Source of the DNA: Coniella vitis
Lineage: Eukaryota; Ascomycota; Sordariomycetes; Diaporthales; Schizoparmaceae
Length of the DNA: 64,000 nt
Assembly: GCA_011317545.1 (NCBI GenBank)
Contig: WUJK01000013.1
Coordinates: forward strand, 682,001 to 746,000
Direction of reading: 5' to 3'
Positions 31,911-43,374 of the stretch are shown piece after piece. Both the position numbers and the translations under genes were made by a program. Positions within the stretch are counted from its first letter, which is position 1, and the number at the start of each line of letters is the position of its first letter. Below the pieces are notes generated by a model that was not told the origin of the DNA, ran no database searches, and saw nothing but the letters and a program-made list of their open reading frames with translations.

Positions 31911-34900
31911 AGGACAAACTGTCACAGTGGTCCGAGAGAGTGACCTACAAGAAGTTGGATATCACCCAGGACCCCGGAGCGCAGGGCTTGGAGCTACAGT
32001 CGTACGACCTGATTATTGCTTCCAATGTGCTGCATGCCACGCCAGATATCAGTGTTACGTTGAGGAATGTGCAGTCCTTGCTCAAGGACGGCGGGAAGCT
32101 GGCCCTCCTGGAGCTCACTCAGCAGCCTTCGCCCTATACGATGCCTTTCGCCATGCTCCCTGGCTGGTGGCTCGCCAACGATGGCTATCGCTCTTCTCAG
32201 GGGCCTCTGCTCTCAGCCACCGGTTGGGACAGTGTACTGAGGACGGTCGGCTTTTCCGGTGTCGAGGGCCACATGAGCGACTTCCCTGGTGAGCCAGAAG
32301 AGAACTTTGCCGTCATGTGGTCTACCAAGGTTCCCGCGGTCGCCCACTCGTCTCCTCAAAACTCCAGCATCTGTATCTGCCGGTGTGCCCAGGAAACCGA
32401 GTATACAGCGTTTGCAGAGACTGTATCTGCCACTGCTGGCTCACTCTTCGAGTTGCCAACAAGAGTCCAAGACTTTGTCGGAATGGAGACAGACAGCAAG
32501 CCGCTCTATATCGTCCTCGACTCCCCTCACCGGAGCATCTTCAACAACACCTCGGCCGAACAGTTCCAGGCCTTGAAAGACTTCTTCTGCCACGCCCATG
32601 AGGTACTGTGGGTCTCCTTTGCAGACGCTGAACCCGAATCTGCACTGGCAAAGGGCTTTCTTCGCGGCATGCGCCTCGAGGACACGTCGAGAAGTTTGTT
32701 CCTGCTCGAGAACATACCTCGCAACGACACCGGCAGCGCCGCTATTGCTCGCGTAGCTCAGTACCTAAATGATCCAAGTGCGGATACGAACAGCGACCAG
32801 GAATTTGTCTTTGTCGACGGTCTGCTCCAGGTTCCTCGCCTTCGGGCGCGCACAACGGCAAAGGACGTCTTTGCTATTGAAGCTGGCTTTTTGGTCAAGG
32901 AGAAGCAGGCAATTGGGAGCAGTAAGGACGCGCTAGATTTATCAATTGAATCGATCGGCAACCCAGACTCCATCTACTTCCGTAACGCGGGCGCTCCAAG
33001 CGAGCCTCCTGGAGAGGACGAAGTCGTGATACGCGTGGAGGCGGTCGGAGTGAATTTCAGAGACTTGCTGCTTGTCCTTGGATCAATACCCTGGCACAGC
33101 CCTGGCCTAGAAGGTGCCGGTAAAGTCGTCGCTGCGGGATCGCATGTCAAGGACCTCCGTGTCGGTGACCGTGTGCTTTCCATAGCACCCCGGGGCGGTG
33201 GCATGTGTAACTTCATCAGGTTGCACACCCAGATGGTGCACAAGATGCCCGATGGTCTCGACACAGTCAATGCCGCGACTTTGCCTATTGCGTACTCTAC
33301 CGCAATCATGAGTCTTGTCAATATTGCTCGACTCCAGAGAGGAGAGTCTGTCCTCATCCACGCTGCTTCGGGGGCAGTAGGCCAAGCCTGTATCATGCTC
33401 GCACAGCATATTGGCGCCGAGATCTTTGCCACGGCGGGTACAGAGAAAAGCGCACTTTCTTGTCAGAGACATACCATATCCCACCGAACCGCATCTTCTC
33501 CAGCCGCACAGCCAAGTTCAGGGACGCCATCCTGCGCGAGACCAACAACGCTGGTGTGAACGTGATTGTCAACTCCCTGAGCGGAACTCTGCTCAAGCGG
33601 ACGTGGGAGGTGATTGCAGAGTACGGCAGGTTCGTCGAGCTCGGAAAGAAAGACTTTTTGCAAAACAACAGTCTTCCTATGAGGCCTTTCGACCGGAATT
33701 CCAGCTTTAGCGGTCTCGACCTTCACAGTCTGTGTGCCCACAGGCCGCAAGACGTCAAGGCGTGCCTCGCGCTCATTGTACGCATGTTTAGCGAGAAGAG
33801 TATTGCGCCAATACGTCCAGTCACGGTTATACCTATCTCCCAAGTAACGTCAGGCCTTAGGCAGCTGCAGTCGGGCCAAAACATCGGCAAGATTGTCCTC
33901 ACCATAGAGCCTGACGACGTGGTGGAGGCAGAGCGCCCTTCTCCATTGGGGTCTCCGTCGCAGGGTGGCCTCAAGCAAGATAAGACCTACATCATCACTG
34001 GAGGCACTGGCGGTATTGGGCGTTCCCTTGCTGCATGGATGGTCCGCGAAGGGGCGAGGAATATCATCTTGCTGGGAAAGAGCGGATCCTCTAACCCAAA
34101 GGTATCCAAGTTGTTGAAGCAGTACGAAGGGACCAACATCCGTATGCGTGCCATTGCTTGTGATGTAGGCTCTCGAGGGGACTTAGTACGCGCCGCGGGC
34201 GCTATCACAGATCTACCTCCAGTCGGGGATGTCATTCATGGTGCATTGTATCTGCGAGTAAGTCCTCATGGCCCAGTGCCAGTATTTCTTATTATAGTAC
34301 TGACGTTCTTAATAGGACGCGATATGGGTCAATACGTCTTTTGAGGACTGGCAGAAGATCACGGCTCCCAAGATCCAAGCAGCGTGGCATCTGCATGAGC
34401 TTTTTCCCAACCTCGATTTCTTCATTGCGCTCTCTTCCGTGGACGGCATTATTGGCCACCTGGGACAGTCGATATACAGCGGCACTTGCGTAAGTAGCAG
34501 CTTTGTTCATTCCCTTCTCTATAAAGAGTGTTCAGCTTCCAGATCCAACTAACCTGTTGCCTTTCCCCTCTTCCATCAGACCTTCCTCGACGCCTTCACA
34601 CAGTATCGCCTCGACCGTGGACTTCCCGCGACCTCCATAAACCTACCAGTGATAGACGGCGCAGGATATGCCCACGACCGCAACATAGGCGAAAGGCTCA
34701 AGAGCTCGATTGGTCTCAAACTCAACGAACAGCAGCTTCTCACGGTGGTGAAGGCAGCCATCGTTGGCCCCTCGTCTGGCCTTTATGAAAAGGGCATAGT
34801 CATATGCGCTGCGCCCGCTCGAACTGACAAGGACGTAGTGCCGTATGAAGATGTCAAGGCCCTCGCCGCCCTACGGGTGTCGAAATCTGTTGGAACCGGG

Positions 34901-35206
34901 AAGAATAGTGCAGCAAATACCGGCAGTAAGGCGCACGGGAACTAGAAAGATGGAAACTTGGAAGAGTTCCCAGACGCCCTGATGGACAGAGTTGCAGCCA
35001 TCACCATGATTGACAGAGAAGAGGTTACTCTTGAGCGGCCAGTGGATAATTACGGCCTGGATAGCCTGGTTGCTATCGAATTGCGGGACTGGATCAAACG
35101 CGAATGCGGCGTTGACCTGGCTCTGAACGCTATCATTGGAGCAGACACCCTGAAGACTCTGGTGGACGATATCATTACCCAAATGCAGGCAGCTGGTCTT
35201 GCATGA
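31905..35206 (+). pseudogene. Reducing PKS remnant: partial cMT - ER - KR - ACP, 5'-truncated
   Basis: C-terminal half of a highly reducing PKS. Homology starts inside the C-methyltransferase (QWSERVTYKKLDI, SYDLIIASNVLHAT) at ~31,913. It continues through the structural region to the enoylreductase (from ~32,990; VNFRDLL, LEGAGKV, IHAASGAVGQA), the ketoreductase (TGGTGGIGRSLAAWM, ALSSVDG, the Tyr in QSIYSGTCTFLDA) and the carrier protein (GLDSLVAIEL) ending at 35206. Two introns in the KR (34258-34317 and about 34491-34579) keep the phase. Defects: no KS, AT or DH; a one-base loss at ~33,443-33,448, where GAGAAAAG stands for an expected GAGGAAAAG, shifting the ER frame; and TAG at 34943-34945 before the ACP. 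The ACP frame stays open after the stop. It may derive from the same locus as the adjoining NRPS remnant. Confidence 0.87.
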
Positions 35207-36204
35207 CGGAATGCCAGGTAAAGGAAACATGACTTATAGAGTCCTATATATATTCGGTAGGGTGTCTTGAAAACAATCTTTAACAAATACATGCCTGTAT
35301 CTTCATGTAATACATTCACTGTTGCGTTTAGCTTCCATTGGCTTGCCCTAGTAATATATCTTTTGGGAATCTCACAGTAATCGCCTCATTCCTAGTTCTT
35401 CCTTGTGTTGATATTTGGACAGCTACTATCGTTCTAACTGTAGATAGGAATCACTGTCAGGATTGGTAGAATATTATGACCCACGTCCATCCAGGTTACA
35501 GCAATAGCCTGATGTAAAAGATTGAAATCTTGGAAAGTCAACAGAGTGACATGGTTTGTTATAAAAAACATCTACGTGATTACATCTTATGGATGGAGTA
35601 GGTTCTGTATCAATTGTCATGGAATTACATGTCGCCTCTGGCCTCAGGATACATCAACTCTTACAAAAGCTGCCAGGCGTAGGTCACATGTGCAGAGGAG
35701 AAAGTATGTACGCTTGACGGCCCATGACCAGGCTTGGAGGGTCCCACAGACACAACCCCGTCGCTTCGCTTGAATCCTGCGATATCGCACGCCAGCCTCT
35801 GCGGAGCGTTCAAGATCAGCTAAGAATACGAACTTGGAGGCTTGCTAAGGTATAGCGAGGAAAAACCAGAACATTTATCAAGCTAAGATGATCATGGATA
35901 GTGGGAGCTCGCAGCGATTATCTTACTCAATTCGTAGAGTCGGGGATAGAACGTCGAGGCCCGTCCGGGTAAACCCACGGGACTGGCGCATGCAACGTGT
36001 GCGTGGCAACGAGCATGATTGGTCCCTGCCCACGATAGCCAGACCACATTCCACATTCTCTGTATAAATCTGCATGAGTTGATCCAAACATCGTTCTGAA
36101 AAGACGTAAAAGAAGTCAGGCTTCGCCGTCTCACTTCTCACATTCACCATAGCCGTTTACGGCCCACACAAAGCACAAACATCACGACCATCACCAGTGC
36201 AAAG
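35207..36204. other. Intergenic region, no gene seen
   Basis: About 1 kb between the PKS remnant and the phosphatase gene. Frames are short and unrelated to known families. No leftover PKS or NRPS motif was noticed beyond 35206. Confidence 0.55.
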
Positions 36205-37805
36205 ATGCCGCCAACCATCCCCGTCCCCATATCGCTCTCCTCCACCCTATCAAATCTCGTCTCGTCACCGCTCTACTTCACAGCATCCCAGACCTTCCAC
36301 CTGAGCATCTTCCAAGACCTTCACTTTGGTGAAGCAGAATCCACTCTTTGGGGGCCCCTCCAAGACGCCGATACCCTCGAAGTCATCCAAACAGTCCTCG
36401 ATACCGAGAACAACGCCACACAGCTTGTCGTGTTGAACGGGGATTTGATCACAGGAGAGGACACCTTTCAAGAGAATGCTACCGACTATGTGGATGTGCT
36501 TGTGAAACCGCTTGTGGAGAGGGGGTTGGTGTGGGCCAGTACTTATGGAAGTAAGTTTTGTTTGTCTGTTGGCGTCCCGTTGTTGCGGTGTTTGCTCCTG
36601 ACATGTGTTGTGATTGACTGCTCTTTGGTCGACCCTCATTGATGGCGGTGTGGTGATAATGTGAATAAACTCACAAACATCGAAAACCAAAAAGAAAAAC
36701 ATAAGCTGACAGCGAGAAAAACCACCACAGACCACGACTCGGATTTCAACCTTTCCCGCACCGCCATCTACAGCCGCGAAAAGGCATACCCCAACAGCTT
36801 GACGGGCAACATGGTCCAGACCAACGATTCAGGCGTAACCAACTACTACCTCCCCGTCTACGCATACGGCACCAGTGTAACCGCCGATACCGTGCCCGCG
36901 CTCCTCCTTTGGTTCTTTGATAGTCGTGGCGGGTAGGCCCCTTTTTTTTGTTTTCCCTTTTGGCTTTCCTCCCCCTGTATTGCTTGTTTGTTTGGGCCAG
37001 ATCACTACTATCCTTCTTCACTATCCTTTATACGCCCTGTGTCTCTTCGTCCGAGGAACACTCATAGTCAAACTGACACATGAACGCCCACAGCAACTAC
37101 TACCAGCAACAGACCTCCACCGGCACATCCATCGGCCAGCCGAACTGGGTCAGCCCAGACGTGGTAGCATGGTTCAACTCGACCCGCACCGCCCTGGCAA
37201 CCCTCTACAGCCCTTGCCCGCTTCCCCCGTCCCTCGCATTCGTCCACATCCCGACAGACGCCTCCCTCGCGTTCCAAACATCGTCATCCTCCTCTGGCGG
37301 CGGCGGCGGCGGGGTCGACGCACACAGAGAACCAGGCATCAATGCCGATAACCCGCTGTCCCAGCAAGGGGTCCAGTCGGGGGAAGGGTCATCGCAGACG
37401 ACGTTTGCCTACGAGGGGCAGGATGTGCCTTTTATGCAGGCGCTGCTGGGGACGGAGAATCTGATGGGTGTGTTTAGCGGCCATGATCACGGGAACGACT
37501 GGTGCGCGAAGTGGGATGGGCACTTGGAGGGCATGACGCTGGTGGGGAATGGAGTGGATTTGTGCTTTAGTCGGCATACGGGGTATGGAGGCTATGGTTC
37601 GTGGACGCGGGGATCGAGGCAGATCAGAGTGAGCTTGGGGGAAGAGAGTGGGAATGCGGTTGGTGTTGAGACGTGGACGAGGCTGGAGGATGGGAGTGTG
37701 ACCGGGCGGGTGACGCTTAATGCGACGTATGGGATGGATGAGTACCCCGAGGTGCCATTGACGTATACGAGTGAGTATGATGAGGGTGTTCCGTACACCA
37801 AGTGA
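36205..37805 (+). CDS. Calcineurin-like metallophosphoesterase (Dcr2-like)
   Basis: Two-metal phosphoesterase of the purple acid phosphatase/Dcr2 group, 419 residues. Exons 36205-36550, 36731-36932, 37094-37805. Metal-binding signatures in order: FQDLHFGE (D-x-H), LNGDLITGE (GD), GNHDSD (created across the first intron), FVHIP and GHDHGNDWCAKW. Splicing is fixed because intron 1 must join A to AC to make the Asn of GNHD. A Ser5-Gly6 linker at about residue 210 is a low-complexity insert. No signal peptide is evident, which suggests an intracellular enzyme. In yeast, Dcr2 acts on Sic1 and Ire1; substrate here is unknown. The genes on either side give no pathway clue. Confidence 0.88.
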
Positions 37806-38159
37806 TGGCGCTCAGGTCTGTGGCAGTGGTACTTGGTTATTGTATATAACAGATGCACAGAGTGGTTGTGAAATAACAGAAGTAACCGCCTTGTAATCTG
37901 CACGAGTATAGCCTCTTGACTGCTGAAGACCTAACTAACATGCTGTTCGCAACCACAACAATCTTCCGCGACTTCTGATGGATGAAAATCGATCATATAT
38001 ATATGATATGAGTCTATTAAGCGGACGAGTCTATGCATCTAGAACAATATTGCCTTGTCTGTTTGTAATTATTAAGCATATGAACGAAACCACACCCAAC
38101 CCTGACCGTCATATCGAACAAATCGTGTACGCCATCATCCAGAATGCTTAACCCAGTCC
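37806..38159. other. Short convergent intergenic gap
   Basis: About 350 bp between two convergent 3' ends. It contains AT-rich sequence (atatatatgatatg near 37,996) likely serving both transcript ends. Nothing else seen. Confidence 0.5.
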
Positions 38160-38987
38160 TCAGTTGAATTGAACCCCAGTACGAACTGCCAGATCCCGTA
38201 TCTTGTCAACGACTAGTTTGACGTCGACGGTTTTGATGGGCAAACGATGGTTGCCCTCCCACTCCACCAGCGTCGTGGTACTGGGATCGCACCATTCCTC
38301 GAGGAGGACCTGGTGAAAGCCCAGACCAGGGTCCTGCAGACCGTGAACATGGATAGTGGGAATGCGTAGGAGTCTGTTGGCCGCAACGTTGCTGTCGTAA
38401 TCGAACCTCTCTTCCTTGCCAAGCCACGGGGCGCCTTCCGGATCATATGTCAGCAGCGGGCCGCGACCCGCCATCAGGACACCAAAGCGGAAGCCGGCGT
38501 CGGAGCGGCGCACCCGGCCTAGAGCCTCGGGCTTCTCCTGCTGGCGCAACAGGATACTCGCAGCGACCTTGGCGCCCTGGCTGAATCCCAACACGATTAC
38601 CCATTCGCCCGTAGCACCGAGCTTGTCGTCGGCATCCATCGCATCGCCAATCTGCTTCTCAATAGCATCCCACGTCTCTCTGGGCTTCTCCTCGACAGCA
38701 TTGGGTGCCATGGAATACGTCCAGCGCTTAAAGGGCCCGCAGTCGGCAAAGACAGAGAGCACGTCTGGTCCCGGAAATGAAGGAAACGGAGCCACGGCAT
38801 AGACAAGGCGGTATCGTGACTTGAGGTGGAGGGAGATGGAGCGGCACTGCATGTGAAAGATGGAGTGGTTGGTGCCGCCCCCATGCAGACAGAGGATGCG
38901 TGGAAGATGCAGAGTTGAGCTGTCTGGGGCAGGCGGCGGGTCGACATCCCCAGTAGGATAGCCATTACTTGAGCCGTTGCCGTTCAT
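38160..38987 (-). CDS. Second FSH1-type serine hydrolase
   Basis: Intronless, 275 residues. After a ~28-residue polar leader comes the fold start PRILCLHGGGTN, then the nucleophile elbow GFSQG (Ser ~135), HVHGLQDPGL with the acid residue and EGNHRLPI with the histidine. This is the complete FSH1 triad. The family covers esterases such as LovG that release polyketides. It differs from the hydrolase at 4.2-5.3 kb in having no introns, a GFSQG rather than GYSEG elbow and the more typical oxyanion HGGGTN. It lies ~3 kb from the PKS remnant, so it may once have served that locus, or be an independent esterase. The ATG at 38987 is the first in frame. Confidence 0.88.
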   Translation of the reverse strand: MNGNGSSNGYPTGDVDPPPAPDSSTLHLPRILCLHGGGTNHSIFHMQCRSISLHLKSRYRLVYAVAPFPSFPGPDVLSVFADCGPFKRWTYSMAPNAVEEKPRETWDAIEKQIGDAMDADDKLGATGEWVIVLGFSQGAKVAASILLRQQEKPEALGRVRRSDAGFRFGVLMAGRGPLLTYDPEGAPWLGKEERFDYDSNVAANRLLRIPTIHVHGLQDPGLGFHQVLLEEWCDPSTTTLVEWEGNHRLPIKTVDVKLVVDKIRDLAVRTGVQFN

Positions 38988-40435
38988 GGTGGTGAGAAGT
39001 TGGGCCGGTGACTTGTTTTATTTGCTAAATCGGCGGTTTCGTGCTTATCGTCCAGGAAGCCGAGGATGATAGTTTCACGTGTCGGTGACCGTCGGGCTGT
39101 TGATGATTTGGCCGGTTTTGGTGGTTGTTTGGCCGCAAAGCGACAGATCAGTTGGCGGTTGTCTAGGTGAATCTGGATCCGAACAGCTACGGGTATGGGG
39201 AGCTGGATTTGCAGAAGGAATGAAGTCGTGTTTGACAAGGGAGAAAGAAGCTGGGGATAGAAGGGGAGGTCCAGCTGTCGGTGGCTTCTAGGTACTAGAT
39301 CGATTGCTGAGTCAGCTCCATAGCCTCCATCTCAACTCTTTGCCTTGGAGATTTTTGCCGCCACGACGAAAACGGATTATGCTGATACTGCTGATGAGCA
39401 TCAAAATCTCATAGACCCTTGTATATCATCGACCGAGAAAGAACTCGATGGTCAGCAACATCTTGCTAAAATCTCCTGGAACCGGGCACACGGAGCGCCG
39501 CAGAGGAGACGAGTCATTTGCACCGACAGGGCTGCATCTCGCAATCGTGGCACGCTGCTAAATAAGGCTTGCTATTGGGTAATATTTGGCCGTCAGACTG
39601 CAGATTTCGGTGCGGAAAGGAACAGATCACACCATGGATGCTGGTGTTGCACATCAGAGAATCAACGCTTGTTGAAAGCATATCAATTTCACAGCAACGG
39701 GAATTCAAGGGTCGCCCGCCAAGCATTCAGGGCGCTGTACTCAGGTACCTGTTGCTGTGGACATTAGTATCACCAATTTCACTCGTTGACTAATCAAGGC
39801 GCAGGGATACTGTGATACGATGTATGCATGATCCATATGCTGGTACAGTGTGCAAGGGTACTGTCTCCTACCCTTTCGTCGACCCTGTAAAACCCTGCAC
39901 TGTGGACTCACCTTTTTTTTGAAGAATCGGCGATCCAGCTTCTGATAGCCCGCTGCTTGGCGCCAGTTTTAAGTTCAACAGACTGTTCGGGTACCCTTGC
40001 AGCGCACCTGCACACAGCCAGCCTCTATAGACCCAGCTCTATAGACCCAGGCAGGCCAGGTATTCAAGTACCCTGTGCGACAACAGATTACGCATCTCAG
40101 CCCTGCCAAATCACCCACCTCATCAGTCCCTCACATGCACCGAGAGATAGATCAAACAATGTACGACACGCCTCGTTCGCAGCGCTACCAACATTCCAAT
40201 CCGCATCTTCGGCCTCACAACCACCACAGCTCAGCCCCCACTCTTTGATTCAAACCGGACACCGCCGGCTTGCGCCCCACCTGCTGCGTATATCGGGCCC
40301 GGATCAAAGCATCGACAGGCGCCCGCCGTCTCCTCGGCCGCACTGGGCCCGGCCTGACCTTGACAGTCCTCCTCGATCCCAGTGCCCACGCGTCTGCTCC
40401 TGTTGCCGTACTTCGCTCATTCACACCCTGACACC
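38988..40435. other. Divergent intergenic region between FSH1-like gene and Zn2Cys6 gene
   Basis: About 1.4 kb between two divergent start codons, so presumably two promoters. Frames such as 39345-39767 show no domain. The part nearest the regulator (from ~39,990) is C-rich, as in many fungal 5' leaders. Confidence 0.5.
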
Positions 40436-43374
40436 ATGACGGAGCTTGCTGCTGCATCGCACTCTGCCGGCGTTGGTGCGCCTCCTGGCGGACAAGGCGG
40501 GGTGGCTCGAAAGAAGTTCGCCGTGCCGCCTGTCAAGGCGGCCTGCCTCGCTTGGTGCGTTATGCCGCCCGTCTTCACAAATGGCACATGCTGCGCTCCG
40601 TCTGCCCTCCTCTGCCGTCTCCACTGCTGACGATGCTATTCCAGCCGAGCTGCCCGGACCCGCTGCGATGGCGCCAAACCATGTGCAACTGTACGTCTGT
40701 GGTTGGGTTGAGCACTCTTGTCCCTTTCTTTGCTCGCGCTATCCTCTGCACCGATTCTCAGGTCGTCCGGCTGACTATTGTCTTGTCTATAGTGCCAAAC
40801 CAGGAGTCGAGATTGCATCTACCTCCCAAGCAGACGGGGTGGGCCGCGATGCAGGAAGAAGCCGCGACCTGACCAGGACGTAATCGAGGATCGCCAGCCC
40901 AAAACTATTCCCCAAAATGTTCTGTCCGTTTTATCACAAGAGCCTACGGATTCACCTCGAGAGGGTAAGTCGAATTCTTGAAATGGAAACCATATTTGCA
41001 GAGGTATACTGACCCATCGTCTCTGCGGCTCTATGCAACAGTCTCTGTCCAAGATTACATCGACCCAGGGGCTGGCCTTAAACAGCTCGAGGACTGGGTT
41101 CCTGACAGTGACTTCATCTTTGACAGTCTATTCATGAGCAGCATAGACGCCAGTGCTGCCAACGGGCTGTCATCGGACGCCATCAAAGCTGCTACCTCGT
41201 CACAAATGGGCCCGATGGTGAGAGCTTATCAAAGTGACGCCGCAATGTGAATATGCCCCTTCCCACCCATCCCCATTGGTGAACAGCACTTGTGTTGACT
41301 ATCCTGGCGTCGTGTCCTCAAACCTCTAGACTAGACGCATACTATGTCTTCATACATCCTTATCTTCCCGTTCTACCGCCACCGTATACCACACCTATCG
41401 ATAGACCGACTCTACGCCTACAAAACCAACTCGATGTCGGCGAGACCGCTTACGAGCCTACTTCTCCTCTGGCTTTGGCTATCTCGGCAATACTGGCTCT
41501 GATTCCATGTCCAGAAGACGAGTGCCACATGCAACCGGAGTCGCAGATCTTTAGGCGAAAGTACGCCCAATTCTTTGCACAGTCTGCGTTTGAAACGATC
41601 GAAAATGACGATGAAATCCCCGATTCCGCCACCGAGCCTACCAGAGCCCTTAGTGAAGAGCACAGGCACAATTTTCGCCTGCCCTTCCATCCTCAGGTGC
41701 CTGCCGAGCTTGAGAAGATCGTGGCCCTAGCCGTCCTCAGTGTCTACGAGTACGCTCAACGCGGCAACCTCAAAAAGATGCAGAACCGCGCAGGTCAGGC
41801 TTTGATGGCCGCCATGGATCTCTCTCTCCACTCTTGCACGATACAGGACGAATTTTCTGAAGCAAGGCGGCGTGTCTGGTGGATTAGCGTATGAGCCAAT
41901 CCTGACTCATCTATCTCACTGCCCATCCATGACTGACGTGGGACTTGTCTTTTTTAGTATATTTGTGCTTCGCAAGCCAGCATCGTGAACAATACGGTAC
42001 GCATCTCTACCTGTCGCCTGAAATCCTCATCCAAGCTTGACCGCTGACAAGAAAATAGAAACCATCGTTCATGGTCGTCTCACCAACCTACACTGCTGAG
42101 CTTCCGACATGTCTGGCTGATCCCGAGGTGAGATTTGTGGCCGACACTTCCTTTTTTTCCCCTTAAGAACTTACCTCTCACTAACCCGACGTACAGGCTT
42201 TTCCAATCTTTATGCAAGCCCAGCGCGCCATACTTGCAGCCACGCAATTTGTTATTGAGCTCAACAAGGCCATCAAAGACAATGCCGATATGGCTCCGAT
42301 ACATCGAAAGATGACAGAGCTCGAAAATTCTCTTGAGCCATTACTAGCGCGCAGCGAGCCATGGCTGTTACCAGCGACAACGACATCGCCCCTCGACCCT
42401 GCAGAGGCAGTGTTGGCACGGTCGCTCAGGTGCATGGCAGCAATCAAGCTCAACAGGTACGTCTTTTCTTGAGCCATCACAATCATGGGCCAAGTCTAAC
42501 ACAACCCACCAAGTGCTCGAATCAAAGTACATCGTTACTGCGCCTTCTTTGACATACCCGTGTTTTCTGGAAAACACTGCGACCTCAAGTCCTTGAGAGC
42601 ACGCGACAGCGGCGATGACATTCAACAATGGCCCATGTGTTCCTGTAGCTCTTTTAGCCCTTACCCAGCCAGTGCAAGTACCCCGACAAGCAGCTCGCAA
42701 TCAACCGGCCTATCACCTGCTTCGGATGGAACTGGGACAAGGATGAGCACGTCCGGTCCGAATCGAGCACCTACACCCCCCATGGGCACACCTGCTGCCG
42801 CCGCGCTTGCTGGCTCTTTTCCCTTTACTAGCCATCAATCCGCCAAGATCTGCCTTCGCAGTGCACTCAACATTGCGCGCTCGTTTGACGAATTGCCGTA
42901 TCCGAACCCCACAGGGACGCAGCAGCCTCTTGGCCCACCCGTATTCCTCTCGCCTACTTCGGGAATCGTCTGCCCTCGAACCATGCCTTCGTTTGCGTGT
43001 TGCGCAATGCAGTGTGCATATGCATTATTAATGGTCTTTCAGAAGACCACGTCGCTGTACCCATTCGCAACAGACGCGTTGGGAGGCAGTCTTGGCGGCG
43101 GAGCTATGGGATATGGTCAAGTGCCCGCAGACACCAAGCCTGTAGTTGTGGGCAGCCTGCTCGTCCGGTTGCAGCAGGGTTTGATGAGCATATATGCTAC
43201 ACTGGAGAATTATTCCACTGCCTTTGAGGCTTTAGGTGGAATGAGAGGTGTGTTATTTCTCCTTATTTTGTGGTGCCAGGTGCAAACCTGCTTTTCTGAA
43301 ATTCAAAATCTGACAACTTGACAGATCAGATACGGATCGCCATTGGCGAGTCGCAATTACTCTCTTTAGGGTGA
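40436..43374 (+). CDS. Zn2Cys6 fungal transcription factor
   Basis: DNA-binding regulator, 760 residues from ten exons: 40436-40554, 40645-40690, 40793-40964, 41042-41233, 41287-41888, 41958-41996, 42059-42127, 42197-42456, 42514-43247, 43325-43374. Introns 1 and 2 split the binuclear cluster. After splicing it reads C-LA-C-RAARTR-C-DGAKP-C-AT-C-QTRSRD-C, an exact CX2CX6CX5CX2CX6C. A basic tail with SRRGGPRCRKKPR follows. The centre (LDAYYVFIHPYLPVLPP ... RRRVWWIS) is the fungal-specific transcription-factor domain. A Ser/Thr/Pro-rich stretch lies at about residues 520-570. The exon 4 donor at 41234 (gtgacg) is weak but is the only one that keeps the frame. Target genes are unknown; the PKS remnant is 5 kb away. 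Confidence 0.9.

Noticed and set aside
31883..33559. 558-codon frame as a complete protein starting at Met 31883
   Set aside because: It begins in the middle of a methyltransferase domain and leaves the ER frame at a one-base loss, so it is part of a decayed PKS.
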